Shown here: positions 19,701-28,307 of the stretch, piece by piece | How the letters are laid out: every line of letters starts with the position of its first letter | Position numbering within the stretch: the first letter of the stretch is position 1 | Assembly (NCBI GenBank): GCA_021741205.1 | Contig: JAIOYI010000011.1 | Location: 28,736-92,735, forward strand | Direction: 5' to 3' | Source: Emcibacter sp. | Lineage (GTDB): Bacteria; Pseudomonadota; Alphaproteobacteria; Sphingomonadales; Emcibacteraceae | DNA: 64,000 nucleotides | The notes under the pieces: model-generated | Database searches by the model: none | What the model saw: the letters and a program-made list of their open reading frames with translations, nothing else | What the model was told of the DNA's origin: nothing | Made by a program: the position numbers and the translations under genes

Positions 19701-20111
19701 ATGAGTATTTTTTCAAGTCTTTTTGGGGCGCCTGCCGTTGATGCGGTTACGGCTGTGGGGCATGTGGTGGATAAGCTTTTTACCAGTGATGAGGAGCGGG
19801 TGCAGGCTGCCATTCTAATGGAAAAAATCCGTCAGAAGCCACAATTGTTACAGGCTGAGATTAACAAGATAGAGGCATCCCATCGGTCATTATTTGTGGC
19901 GGGTTGGCGACCCTTTATTGGTTGGGTTTGCGGCATGGGTTTTTTATGGGCTTTTTTGTTGCACCCCTTCTTTGAATGGATTGTCGCTTTAAGAGGGATG
20001 CATATAGTGCCGCCCCATATCATGACAGATAATATGATGGAATTGGTTTTGGCTCTTCTTGGGCTTGGAACATTGCGCAGTGTGGAGAAAATAACAGGCC
20101 GCAGTAAATAA
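19701..20111 (+). CDS. 3TM-type holin (phage/GTA holin family)
   Basis: A 136-residue membrane protein starting MSIFSSLFGAPAVDAV. Its first half is amphipathic and charged (FTSDEERVQAAILMEKIRQ, LLQAEINKIEASHRS). The conserved WRPFIGWVCGMGFLWAFLLHPFFEWIV block then begins two or three membrane helices, ending in MELVLALLGLGTLRSVEKI. This is the layout of the 3TM holin family (PF11351) found in alphaproteobacterial prophages and gene transfer agents. The ATG at 19701 is preceded by AAGGAG. It should make the membrane pore that lets the upstream peptidase reach peptidoglycan. No structural phage genes are near. Confidence 0.88.
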   Translation: MSIFSSLFGAPAVDAVTAVGHVVDKLFTSDEERVQAAILMEKIRQKPQLLQAEINKIEASHRSLFVAGWRPFIGWVCGMGFLWAFLLHPFFEWIVALRGMHIVPPHIMTDNMMELVLALLGLGTLRSVEKITGRSK

Positions 20112-20199
20112 TCATTCCAATTTAACGGTTGCAATAGGGCGAACAATGGGGGAAACTTAACGAATATATTATATTTCAAATAACATATAGGGGTTCATT

Positions 20200-20901
20200 A
20201 TGAAAAAAATATTTATCGGTATAGTGGTAATTTTGGTTGTGATCGGTGGTGTATTATTTTACGGAGCTTCTCAGTCTGGTACGATCATCCGGAGCGGGAT
20301 TCTTGAATATGCGCCAAAGGCAACGGGGGCAAATGTTGATCTGAATAAGGTTAATGTGTCGCTGTTTGGGGGCAGTGCGGGGTTGTCTGGTCTTATGGTT
20401 GGTAATCCAAAAGGCTTTAAATCCGATTATGCCTTTAAGGTTGGTGATATGGCGGTTAAGCTTGATCTGAAAAGCCTTGCAAGCGATGTTATCTGTATTA
20501 AAGAAATTCGCATTGATGGCGCGGATTTGATTTATGAAATCGGCACCAAGGGCAACAATATCAGTAAAATTCAAAAAAATATCGAAGCCTATACCGCAAG
20601 TCTTGGCCTTGCTGCCTCTGAAAGCGATAGCAGCGCAAAATTTATTGTGGATCATATTTATATCACGGGCACTAAGGTGAAATTGGCATCGGATCTTTTG
20701 GGTGGTAAGGGTGCGGCATTACCCTTGCCTGATATTCACCTGAAAAATATTGGAACAGAGGATAAGGGTGCCACCGCAGGCGAAGTGGGTAGTGCGGTCT
20801 TTGGTGCGGTGAATAAGGGGCTTGGCAAAATCATCACCAAGGATATGATCAACAACAGCCTCGGCAGTGTGAAGAAAAAGCTCGGCGATATTTTTAAGTA
20901 A
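20200..20901 (+). CDS. AsmA-like membrane-anchored protein
   Basis: A 233-residue protein with one N-terminal transmembrane anchor (IFIGIVVILVVIGGVLFYGAS) and a periplasmic part. The body looks like the start of an AsmA/DUF748-type domain: 'VDLNKVNVSLFGGSAGLSGLMVGNPKGFKSDYAFKVGDMAVKLDLKSL' and 'ICIKEIRIDGADLIYEI'. It is much shorter than AsmA, which is over 600 residues. Such proteins are linked to lipid transport and outer-membrane assembly; no specific role can be given. It has an AGGGGT ribosome site and is separate from the lysis cassette. Confidence 0.75.
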   Translation: MKKIFIGIVVILVVIGGVLFYGASQSGTIIRSGILEYAPKATGANVDLNKVNVSLFGGSAGLSGLMVGNPKGFKSDYAFKVGDMAVKLDLKSLASDVICIKEIRIDGADLIYEIGTKGNNISKIQKNIEAYTASLGLAASESDSSAKFIVDHIYITGTKVKLASDLLGGKGAALPLPDIHLKNIGTEDKGATAGEVGSAVFGAVNKGLGKIITKDMINNSLGSVKKKLGDIFK

Positions 20902-20961
20902 GGCGCCATACTTTTAAGTAAGACAAAGGCCAGAGACGCAAATACCGCGCCATAAATAGTT

Positions 20962-20999
20962 TATCTTCTAAAACAATAGTTATACTGTTTTAGAAGATA
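20962..20999. terminator. 14-bp inverted repeat between convergent genes
   Basis: TATCTTCTAAAACA and TGTTTTAGAAGATA form a perfect 14-bp stem with a 10-base loop, midway between the AsmA-like gene and the convergent amidohydrolase. Neither side has a run of T after the stem, so a factor-independent terminator is possible but not typical. The symmetry would let it serve both genes. Confidence 0.55.
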
Positions 21000-21050
21000 G
21001 CCGCCCTTATAAAATCGCTCATAAGTGTATAATTATCCGACGATAAACCC

Positions 21051-22328
21051 CTATTCATTCTTGTAAATTTTACCGTCTTTCATGACAAAACTCACTTTTT
21101 CAAACAGGCTGAGGTCGGTTAGCGGGTCGCCGCCTTTGATGGCAATGATGTCGGCAAAACGGCCTTCGGTTATGGCGCCAATGTCTTTTTCCATGCCAAA
21201 TAAGACGGCTGTATTGAGGGTTGCGGTTTGGACGGCCTGCATGGGGGTCATGCCCCATTCAACCATTTTAACCATTTGTTTGCCGTTGCCGCCATGGGGA
21301 TAGACCCCCGCATCGGTTCCGTATGACATCTTGACGCCAGCCTTCACCGCTGCCTGAAAACTTTGCCGTTGACGCAGGCCTACCTCACGTTCCTTGTCGA
21401 GGGATTCTTGCAGCATGCCAACTTTTGCCCCTTCTTCTAAGATATAGTCATCATTATAGATATCCATGGAGAAAGTTGTGCCCATTTTCTTGGCAAGCTT
21501 AATACCTTCATCATCCAGAAAGCTCACATGCTCTATGCTGTCTGCACCCGCAAGGATCGCACTCTTGATGCCTTCGGTGCCGTGCGCATGAACGGTGACT
21601 TTGCGTCCTGCCATATGGGCTTCATCAACGATCGCTTTCATCTCTTCCAAGGTATATTGCTGTGCGCCAACCCGTGTACCTTTGGAAAATACGCCGCCCG
21701 TACCACAAAATTTAATAAGATCCGCACCATATTTTATATTCTCACGCACTTTTGTCCGCACGGCCCAAGGACCATCGGCGACACCCTCCGTCACATCCTT
21801 ATAGCGGGGTGGCAGAAGATTTTCATCACAATGTCCCCCTGTAATACCCAGTGCGGGCCCAGAGACAAGTATCCGTGGCCCTGGAACATCGCCTGCATTA
21901 ATGGCGTCTCGTAATGCTACATCCGCATAGGCCGCAGCCCCCACATTGCGCACGGCGGTAAATCCTGCCATGAGCGTTTTTTTCGCATTTACGACACCAA
22001 AAATTGTCTCACGACCCGTGGACATGCTCAGGGATTCATAGCCATATAAGCTCGATCCTACCAAATGAACATGGCTATCAAGGAGGCCAGGCATAACCGT
22101 GGAATCCGACAGATCAATCACGGTAGCGCCTTCGGGCAGGGTCATTGTCTGATCAGCCTTAAGCACCTGTTTAATGCGGTTGCCTTCGATGATAATGATT
22201 TGATCGGTTTGAACTTTACCGCTGATCACATCAATAAAATGTCCCGCTTTGATGACGGTGATGTTGTCTGCTGCGTGGGCTATTGAAAGGTTTGTTATTA
22301 AAGCAGCAGCTATAAGTATTTTTTTCAT
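21051..22328 (-). CDS. Exported metal-dependent amidohydrolase (imidazolonepropionase-like)
   Basis: A 425-residue enzyme of the amidohydrolase superfamily. The signal peptide is MKKILIAAALITNLSIAHA. Metal ligands are seen in MPGLLDSHVHLVG (HxH), HGT around VHAHGTEG, SIEHVSFLD and the Asp in YGTDAGVYPHGGN. A carboxylated-Lys candidate lies in GADLIKFCGTGG. This set is typical of exported Xaa-Pro dipeptidase or imidazolonepropionase-like proteins, several of which cleave proline-containing dipeptides. The native substrate is unknown. It converges with the AsmA-like gene. Confidence 0.9.
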   Translation of the reverse strand: MKKILIAAALITNLSIAHAADNITVIKAGHFIDVISGKVQTDQIIIIEGNRIKQVLKADQTMTLPEGATVIDLSDSTVMPGLLDSHVHLVGSSLYGYESLSMSTGRETIFGVVNAKKTLMAGFTAVRNVGAAAYADVALRDAINAGDVPGPRILVSGPALGITGGHCDENLLPPRYKDVTEGVADGPWAVRTKVRENIKYGADLIKFCGTGGVFSKGTRVGAQQYTLEEMKAIVDEAHMAGRKVTVHAHGTEGIKSAILAGADSIEHVSFLDDEGIKLAKKMGTTFSMDIYNDDYILEEGAKVGMLQESLDKEREVGLRQRQSFQAAVKAGVKMSYGTDAGVYPHGGNGKQMVKMVEWGMTPMQAVQTATLNTAVLFGMEKDIGAITEGRFADIIAIKGGDPLTDLSLFEKVSFVMKDGKIYKNE

Positions 22329-22465
22329 GATTATCCCTTAATTTTTTGTTTATAGTAATCTAGGACATCTCGTGAATTCTGTCAAAGCCTATAAATCGAA
22401 TAGGGCCAGCGAACCTAGTGATATTTTCCTATGATCTTTTATGGTCTTTGTGGTAAGGGCATTTT

Positions 22466-25400
22466 ATGAAGAATATTTCCAACCGGGCAGTACAGAGCAA
22501 GGGGCGGGTCAGGGCAATTCTTGGGCCTACCAATACGGGCAAGACCCATCTTGCGGTTGAGCGCATGCTCGGCCATACGACAGGCATGATAGGTCTGCCT
22601 TTGCGGCTGCTTGCTCGGGAAATCTATGACCGTGTGGTGAATTCGCCGCAAAATCCAGCTGGTAAAAATACGGTCGCCTTGATCACGGGGGAAGAAAAAA
22701 TTATCCCGAAAAACCCCCGTTTCTGGATTTGTACGGTGGAAAGCATGCCCATGGAAAAAAGCGTAGCCTTTCTTGCGGTGGACGAAATTCAACTGGCGGC
22801 AGATCCAGAACGGGGTCATGTCTTTACCGATCGTTTGATGCGGGCACGGGGGACAGAAGAGACCATGTTTCTCGGGGCTGATACCATGACACCGCTCATT
22901 CGTCGCTTTGTGCCAGATGTGGAATTTAGCAGCCGCCCCCGTTTTTCAAAACTCACCTATACACCAGCAAAGAAATTGAGCCGCCTGCAAAATCGCACGG
23001 CCCTTGTGACCTTTTCTGCCCATAATGTTTATGGTTATGCGGAAATGTTACGGCGGCAAAAGGGCGGCGTTGCGGTGGTTATGGGGTCTTTAAGCCCTAG
23101 AACCCGCAACAAACAGGTGGAGCTCTATCAAAATGGGGATGTGGATTTTCTGGTGGCAACGGACGCCATTGGCATGGGACTTAATATGGATATTGACCAT
23201 GTCTGTTTTGCTTCCACCTCAAAATTTGATGGCCGCCGTATGCGACAACTCTCCGTGGCGGAAATTGCTCAAATTGCAGGGCGTGCGGGGCGTCATATGA
23301 AGGGGGGAACCTTTGGCTGCCTTGCGGACGGGGTGGATATGTATGACGGCCTGAGTGATGAGATGATTTATGGGGTGGAAAATCATAAATTTTCCCCACT
23401 CAATGTGCTTGAATGGCGCAATAGTGCCTTGGATTATAGCCATGCAACGGCACTGATTCGCTCGCTAGAGGCCTCGCCCGACCGAAAAGGGTTATGCAGA
23501 ACACAGGAAAATATAGATTTAATATCCCTGCGTCAGATGCTAAATAGACCCGATATTAAGCCATATCTTGGCGGGCCTGCCGCCTTAAAAAGCTTGTGGG
23601 ATATATGCCAAATACCAGATTTTCGTAAAATTTCGGATGGGGAGCATATTACTCTGCTCACAGATATTTATCGGCAGATTTCTGCGGATAATGGTGTTCT
23701 TGATCCCACTTGGCTTCGGGCAGAAATCACCCCGCTCAATAATTTTACGGGGGATGTGGATATATTATCAACACGGCTTGCTTATATCAGAACATGGACC
23801 TATATTTCCCACCGTTCTCTTTGGTTTGATGATGCAAAATATTGGCAAGAATTAACAAGAGATATTGAAGATCACCTATCAGATGCGCTACATGAACGTC
23901 TGACACAAAAATTCGTGGATCGACGTATATCGGTTCTGATGCGGGAATTACGCCAAAAAGGATGTTTAATGGCAAATATTGATACAGACGGCAGCATTTA
24001 TGTGGAAGGCCATTTTATTGGCACCTTAGAAGGATTCCAATTTAAAGAAGATGCCTCTGCATTTGGCGAGGATAGCCATATCCTTCGAGCCGCCGCTGAT
24101 ACGGTTCTGGGGCAAGAAATTAAAAATAAGGCCACAGAACTTGCCGAGGCCGAAGACGGGGAAATGAGCCTCATTCTTGGTGATCCTATGACCCGTTCTA
24201 CGATTAATTGGCGGGGCATTGCCATTGCCAATGTGGTGAAGGGGGCTAGCATATTGACACCAAAGGCCGTGGTCATACCGACAGCCCATTTGCAGGGTGA
24301 TGTGCTTGCATTGGTACAGGGGCGCCTTGAGCGTTGGCTTGAGCGTCATGTTAGTGAAATTTTGGCACCGCTTTTTAGTTTGCAAGAGGCCGTGAACGGT
24401 GCCAAGGATGCACAGGGCAATGACATGATCACTGGTATGGCACGTGGCATTGCCTTTCAAATGCTGGAGAAGTTAGGCACTATTCCCCGTCGCATGATTG
24501 CCCGTGATTTTAGAGGCGTGGAAAGAGAAGGCCGCTTTCAACTGAAACAGCTCGGCATTTGGCTTGGGTCGGCAAGCCTTTATATTCCAAGTCTTTTGAA
24601 GCCTGCCCCTGCACAATTACGGCTATTCTTATGGGCATTGTATAATGATATGGAACAGTTGCCCCATGTCCCCGTGGCGGGATTATGCACCATTACTATT
24701 GATCCATCTGCTCCAAGAACATTTTATGAGGTTTCGGGCTATCGGGTGGTGGGTAAAAATGCGGTGCGACTTGATATGTTGGAACGACTGAGCAATGCGG
24801 CTCGGGAAATATCTTTAAAGGGACCCTTTCCCGCTGACCCTGATTTGATGAGCCTTGTGGGGACAAGCGGTGAACATTTTAACGAAATTATGGGTTATTT
24901 GGGGTATGTTTACAAAGAATATAGCCCAGAAGATGCCACCAAAATAGCACAGGCGCGTGCGGCCTCAGTCGCAGAAGAAATGGCTAAGAAAGCAGAAGAA
25001 AACGCCCAGAAAGCAGAAGAAACAAAGGATGTGATAACGCCCGAAACATCTGAGACAACAGGGGTCACAGAAGAAACCCCCACAGTCATTCCACAAGTTG
25101 AGGTTAAACCAGAAGACGTCATACCAGAAGACGTCATACCAGAAGACGTCATACCAGAAGACGTCATACCAGAAGACGTCATACCAGAAGACGTCATACC
25201 AGAAGACGTCATACCAGAAGACGTCATACCAGAAGACGTCATACCAGAAGATATTATGCCAGAAGAGGCCAAGGAAATTGTGACGGCTGAAAAGATTTTT
25301 CTGTTTAGTCACGAACCCTATCAAAATAACGAGCGGTCAAGGCCTAAAAAAACATTCGTTGACAGGTCAAACCCAAAAAGTACCAAAGGCAGGACAATTG

Positions 25401-25549
25401 TTTTCAAAGCGAGAGACACTGAAAAGAAACCCGCCCCATCCCGTAAATTTAAGGATAAAAAACCCGCTCATAAAGCCGTGGCTCTTGACCCGCTGAATCC
25501 CTTTGCAGCTCTTGCAGGTTTTAAGGATCAGCTAAAGTCGAAAAAATAA
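22466..25549 (+). CDS. SUV3-like RNA helicase with a C-terminal PEDVI repeat tail
   Basis: A superfamily 2 helicase of 1027 residues related to mitochondrial degradosome helicase SUV3. Walker A is GPTNTGKT at about residues 20-27, the DEAD-type box is DEIQ at 106-109, and motif VI is QIAGRAGRHMKGGTFG. A helical accessory region follows. Residues 850 to the end are disordered: an Ala/Glu/Lys-rich helix, nine exact copies plus one variant copy of PEDVI (882-931), then a Lys-rich tail. It is probably cytoplasmic and acts in RNA processing or decay. The next gene encodes an S4 RNA-binding protein, a pairing seen across alphaproteobacteria. Confidence 0.92.
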   Translation: MKNISNRAVQSKGRVRAILGPTNTGKTHLAVERMLGHTTGMIGLPLRLLAREIYDRVVNSPQNPAGKNTVALITGEEKIIPKNPRFWICTVESMPMEKSVAFLAVDEIQLAADPERGHVFTDRLMRARGTEETMFLGADTMTPLIRRFVPDVEFSSRPRFSKLTYTPAKKLSRLQNRTALVTFSAHNVYGYAEMLRRQKGGVAVVMGSLSPRTRNKQVELYQNGDVDFLVATDAIGMGLNMDIDHVCFASTSKFDGRRMRQLSVAEIAQIAGRAGRHMKGGTFGCLADGVDMYDGLSDEMIYGVENHKFSPLNVLEWRNSALDYSHATALIRSLEASPDRKGLCRTQENIDLISLRQMLNRPDIKPYLGGPAALKSLWDICQIPDFRKISDGEHITLLTDIYRQISADNGVLDPTWLRAEITPLNNFTGDVDILSTRLAYIRTWTYISHRSLWFDDAKYWQELTRDIEDHLSDALHERLTQKFVDRRISVLMRELRQKGCLMANIDTDGSIYVEGHFIGTLEGFQFKEDASAFGEDSHILRAAADTVLGQEIKNKATELAEAEDGEMSLILGDPMTRSTINWRGIAIANVVKGASILTPKAVVIPTAHLQGDVLALVQGRLERWLERHVSEILAPLFSLQEAVNGAKDAQGNDMITGMARGIAFQMLEKLGTIPRRMIARDFRGVEREGRFQLKQLGIWLGSASLYIPSLLKPAPAQLRLFLWALYNDMEQLPHVPVAGLCTITIDPSAPRTFYEVSGYRVVGKNAVRLDMLERLSNAAREISLKGPFPADPDLMSLVGTSGEHFNEIMGYLGYVYKEYSPEDATKIAQARAASVAEEMAKKAEENAQKAEETKDVITPETSETTGVTEETPTVIPQVEVKPEDVIPEDVIPEDVIPEDVIPEDVIPEDVIPEDVIPEDVIPEDVIPEDIMPEEAKEIVTAEKIFLFSHEPYQNNERSRPKKTFVDRSNPKSTKGRTIVFKARDTEKKPAPSRKFKDKKPAHKAVALDPLNPFAALAGFKDQLKSKK
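25109..25258. repeat. 15-bp tandem repeat inside the helicase gene
   Basis: Nine identical head-to-tail copies of CCAGAAGACGTCATA (25109-25243) are followed by a tenth degenerate copy (25244-25258). The unit is in frame and encodes PEDVI, each copy carrying a GACGTC site. The identity at silent positions indicates recent slippage expansion, so copy number probably varies between strains. Confidence 0.97.
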
Positions 25550-25551
25550 GA

Positions 25552-25962
25552 GTGATAGAGAAGGTGTTGGAAATAAGTAATAGCCAAAGAATAGATATTT
25601 GGCTCTGGCATGCCCGTTTCTATAAAACCCGTTCTCTTGCCACAAAAATATGCCGAGCCGGTAAAGTACGCATCAATGGACAGAAAATTACCAAAGCCAG
25701 CGCAATGGTTGTGGCGGGACATGTTCTAACCTTTGTGCAGCCTAATATTATTCGCATTGTCAAGGTGCTGGATTTTGCCTCCCGCAGAGGCGGCGCACCA
25801 GAAGCCCAAACCTTATATGAGGATATGACCCCATCTGTTGAGGTCACACGCAAGGCAGATCAAGACAAAGTTGCCCGTAGAGAAAGAGGCTCAGGCCGCC
25901 CAACAAAGACTGAAAGACGGGCGACGGATCGCCTCAAGGGAAAATTTTTGGATATTGATTAG
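25552..25962 (+). CDS. S4 domain RNA-binding protein (HslR/Hsp15-like)
   Basis: A 136-residue protein with an N-terminal S4 domain (QRIDIWLWHARFYKTRSLATKICRAGKVRINGQKITKASAMVVAGHVLTF), like heat-shock protein Hsp15, which binds 50S subunits carrying nascent chains. The basic C-terminal tail (ARRERGSGRPTKTERRATDRLKG) is typical of the family. The start is uncertain: GTG at 25552, two bases after the helicase stop, or GTG at 25564. No ATG fits. The tight spacing means it is cotranscribed with the helicase. Confidence 0.9.
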   Translation: MIEKVLEISNSQRIDIWLWHARFYKTRSLATKICRAGKVRINGQKITKASAMVVAGHVLTFVQPNIIRIVKVLDFASRRGGAPEAQTLYEDMTPSVEVTRKADQDKVARRERGSGRPTKTERRATDRLKGKFLDID

Positions 25963-26057
25963 AATACAGCCAATATTTAAGGTCTTTTTAAATTTATCAT
26001 TTTATAGTCTGTATCAGTGAAATATTGTGCAAGGAATCATTGTGTAGGGAATATGAT

Positions 26058-26579
26058 ATGCTGAGCCCTTTGAAATTACTTTTGTTTGCCGTTCTCGTTG
26101 CCGCTGCTGTGGCCTATTCTGGGGATATGATTCTGGAAAGAACAAATCAGGGTAAAATTGCGCCCAAGACCAAAATCGCCTATGAGGATGTCAATTGGGA
26201 CCAAGATAGCGGAACGATCCGTATTCCCATGGCGCGGGACGGTCATTATTGGATCACCCTTGATGTGAACGGAACCCCCATCGTTTTTATGATCGATACG
26301 GGGGCGAGCCATATTTCTCTTAGCTATGACGCTGCCGAAATGGCGGGTCTAAATCCGGCCTCACTAGACTATGACCAAACATTTAAAACAGCGGGGGGAT
26401 TAATTCAAAAAGCGATGATCAATATCGACCAAATATCCTACAAATCCATACAGATGACAAATATGGCGGCATCGGTGTCTGGTCAGGGTCAAATGGATGT
26501 ATCACTTCTTGGGATGAATTTTCTAAACAGGCTTTCTGGCTATAATGTATCAAATAGAGAACTCATTATAAGACCGTAA
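26058..26579 (+). CDS. Retropepsin-like aspartic protease (TIGR02281 type)
   Basis: A 173-residue protein with an N-terminal membrane anchor or signal (PLKLLLFAVLVAAAVAYSG) and a single retropepsin-like domain. The catalytic motif is FMIDTGASHISLS, with the partner stretch SLLGMNFLNRL near the C-terminus. Such proteins would act as dimers, probably in the periplasm, and their targets are unknown. I start it at ATG 26058, behind GTAGGGA, rather than at an upstream in-frame codon at 26025. Confidence 0.88.
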   Translation: MLSPLKLLLFAVLVAAAVAYSGDMILERTNQGKIAPKTKIAYEDVNWDQDSGTIRIPMARDGHYWITLDVNGTPIVFMIDTGASHISLSYDAAEMAGLNPASLDYDQTFKTAGGLIQKAMINIDQISYKSIQMTNMAASVSGQGQMDVSLLGMNFLNRLSGYNVSNRELIIRP

Positions 26580-26594
26580 AGCTGGACTAAGATA

Positions 26595-26623
26595 TTGACA
26601 CCGTAAACATTAAAAGAGATAAT
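26595..26623 (+). promoter_or_regulatory. Sigma-70-type promoter of the TetR gene
   Basis: TTGACA (26595-26600), a 17-base spacer, then GATAAT (26618-26623). This is close to the consensus and leads into the TetR gene at 26668. The left arm of an inverted repeat lies within the spacer. Confidence 0.7.
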
Positions 26624-26655
26624 GGATGATCTTTATAGATTAGGCTTTTAATGTT
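26606..26655. promoter_or_regulatory. Inverted repeat, candidate TetR operator
   Basis: AACATTAAAAG (26606-26616) and CTTTTAATGTT (26645-26655) are perfect 11-bp arms 28 bases apart. One arm is inside the promoter spacer and the other ends right at the AGGAA ribosome site of the TetR gene. Binding would block transcription; in RNA, pairing of the arms would border the ribosome site. Autorepression by the encoded TetR protein is the simplest reading. Confidence 0.55.
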
Positions 26656-26667
26656 AGGAATTTTTTC

Positions 26668-27318
26668 TTGAACAAATGGTGTTCTTCGGGGGGTAAAAAA
26701 TCATATCATCACGGAAATCTTCGTGAGACACTTATAGAATGTGCGTTAGATATTCTAAAGGAAGGGTCTTTGAACGATTTGAGTCTGCGTGCCCTTGCCC
26801 GAAAAGTGGGGGTTTCTCAGACGGCGCCTTATCGCCATTTTGAAGATAAGAATGACTTGATTGCGGTTTTAAAGGAGGAGGGCTTGCGAAAATTAGGGGA
26901 TAGCATGCGGGATCTCTTGATTACTGAGAAAGACCCTATTTTACGGCTTCAGAAATTAGGGTTGACCTATGTGGAATTTGCCGAAAAATATCCTGCCCAT
27001 TTCAAAGTCATGTTCGAATATGAATTATGTGATTACGAGAAGTATGAAGCGCTCCATGAGGTGTCGGACAACAGTTTTCTCTGTTTGCAACAAACGGTTA
27101 ATGAATGTCTTGCTTTACCTAATGCCCGAAAAATTGAACCATCGATTGCACAATTTGGCGCATGGTCGATGGTTCATGGCCTCTCTGTTTTATTGTTGAA
27201 CCAATCCCTGTTAGAGCGTATGAGGGCAGGTAATTTTTCAGACTTGGGGGACAGAAATCAAATCGCAGAACAGGTCACAAAATCATTTTGCGATTCTTTG
27301 GTTAATTCAATATTGTAA
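26668..27318 (+). CDS. TetR/AcrR family transcriptional regulator with TTG start
   Basis: A 216-residue regulator. The N-terminal SYHHGNLRETLIECALDILKEGSLNDLSLRALARKVGVSQTAPYRHFEDKNDLIAVL is a classic TetR HTH of the subgroup with a WHG-type C-terminal domain; 'AWSMVHGLSVLLL' matches the WHG motif. The only start that keeps the whole HTH is TTG at 26668, eight bases after AGGAA; the nearby ATG is out of frame. A consensus promoter and an 11-bp inverted repeat lie upstream. Its target may be itself or neighbouring genes; the ligand is unknown. Confidence 0.9.
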   Translation: MNKWCSSGGKKSYHHGNLRETLIECALDILKEGSLNDLSLRALARKVGVSQTAPYRHFEDKNDLIAVLKEEGLRKLGDSMRDLLITEKDPILRLQKLGLTYVEFAEKYPAHFKVMFEYELCDYEKYEALHEVSDNSFLCLQQTVNECLALPNARKIEPSIAQFGAWSMVHGLSVLLLNQSLLERMRAGNFSDLGDRNQIAEQVTKSFCDSLVNSIL

Positions 27319-27369
27319 ATTTTGGTCTTGTCCTTGCTTTTCTATAAGCGGGGCATAAGGAATATAAAT

Positions 27370-27819
27370 ATGTCTATTTTAAAAAGATTAAGCGCATTTA
27401 ACAGAAGTCATAATAACGGGAATGACAATAAAAATCATGATGAAAAATTGGCGGCGGCGGCCCTCATGGTCGAGGTTGCCGCACAGGACGGCGTGATATC
27501 CCGATCTGAGCGAGAACGTATTTTATTTCTTTTGGAGCATAAACTAGACCTATCAAAAGAAGAGGCGCTTGAAATTTTTGTAGAGGCACTTGCAACTCAG
27601 AATGATTCAAATCAGATTTTAGGCTTTACCAAAAAAATCAAAGATCATTTTGATGAAATGGGACGTGAAAGAATTTTGACATTTTTGTGGGAGGTTGTAT
27701 TTGCGGATGGTTCTGAAGATGATTATGAAAGTAATCTCATGCGCCGCATAGCAGGATTGCTATATATCTCAGATAAAAAGAGTGGCCATATTCGTAAAAA
27801 TATTCAAGAAAATTTATGA
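27370..27819 (+). CDS. TerB-like tellurite-resistance family protein
   Basis: A 149-residue soluble helical protein. The segments AAAALMVEVAAQDGVISRSERERILFLLEHKLDLS and LTFLWEVVFADGSEDDYESNLMRRIAGLLYIS carry the paired acidic motifs (D-G-x-I-S/E and ADG...D/E-xxE) of TerB-like domains, which may bind metal. No other ter genes are nearby, so tellurite resistance should not be assumed. I start at ATG 27370 behind AAGGAA; the frame is open further upstream without a good ribosome site. Confidence 0.85.
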   Translation: MSILKRLSAFNRSHNNGNDNKNHDEKLAAAALMVEVAAQDGVISRSERERILFLLEHKLDLSKEEALEIFVEALATQNDSNQILGFTKKIKDHFDEMGRERILTFLWEVVFADGSEDDYESNLMRRIAGLLYISDKKSGHIRKNIQENL

Positions 27820-27971
27820 TGAAAACAGTAAGGCTCATCGAATTATGGTAAGAGAATTGATCATTTCTTTATGAAAAACGATAGTTTTTGCTTGTATGAT
27901 ATTTTATAAATGTTATATGCAGCATTATAGACAGAATTTTTTTGTGAAGCGTAAAAATCAAGGAGAGGGTC

Positions 27972-28307
27972 ATGACCTATTTAGTTACTGAGGCATGTAT
28001 CAAGTGCAAGTATACAGATTGTGTAGAAGTTTGTCCGGTGGATTGTTTTTACGAAGGTGAAAATATGCTGGTGATTAATCCTGATGAATGTATTGATTGT
28101 GGCGTGTGCGAACCTGAATGCCCTGCTGAGGCTATTGTTCCAGATACAGAAGATGGTCTGGAAAAATGGTTTGAGCTTAATGAAAAATATTCAGCTCTTT
28201 GGCCAAATATTACGGAGAAAATTGATCCGTTGCCAGATGCAGATGATGCGCAGAATGAAAAAAATAAACTCGCTGATTTTAGTGAATTACCAGGCTCAGG
28301 AACATAA
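27972..28307 (+). CDS. fdxA: Ferredoxin FdxA (seven-iron type)
   Basis: A 111-residue electron carrier with one 3Fe-4S and one 4Fe-4S cluster. Cluster ligands: Cys9, Cys17 and Cys50 in the first set, and Cys21, Cys40, Cys43 and Cys46 in the second (motifs [17 protein letters not shown] and [12 protein letters not shown]). The acidic C-terminal extension after residue 60 is typical of proteobacterial FdxA. The start follows AAGGAGAGGG. It precedes carD, the usual alphaproteobacterial order. Confidence 0.96.
   Translation: MTYLVTEACIKCKYTDCVEVCPVDCFYEGENMLVINPDECIDCGVCEPECPAEAIVPDTEDGLEKWFELNEKYSALWPNITEKIDPLPDADDAQNEKNKLADFSELPGSGT

Noticed and set aside
18608..20111. A complete prophage
   Set aside because: Only three lysis-type genes are present; flanking genes are ordinary chromosomal ones and no integrase, capsid or tail genes are seen.
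25109..25258. CRISPR-like array of short repeats
   Set aside because: The repeats are head-to-tail without spacers, 15 bases long and in frame in the helicase gene; they are a coding minisatellite.
24910..25324. Antisense repeat proteins (SSGMT or FWYDV repeats) opposite the helicase tail
   Set aside because: They arise only because a repeat whose length is a multiple of three stays open in every frame; codon use and context support only the PEDVI frame.
27370..27819. Tellurite-resistance operon
   Set aside because: Only one TerB-like gene is present without terC, terD, terZ or other ter genes.
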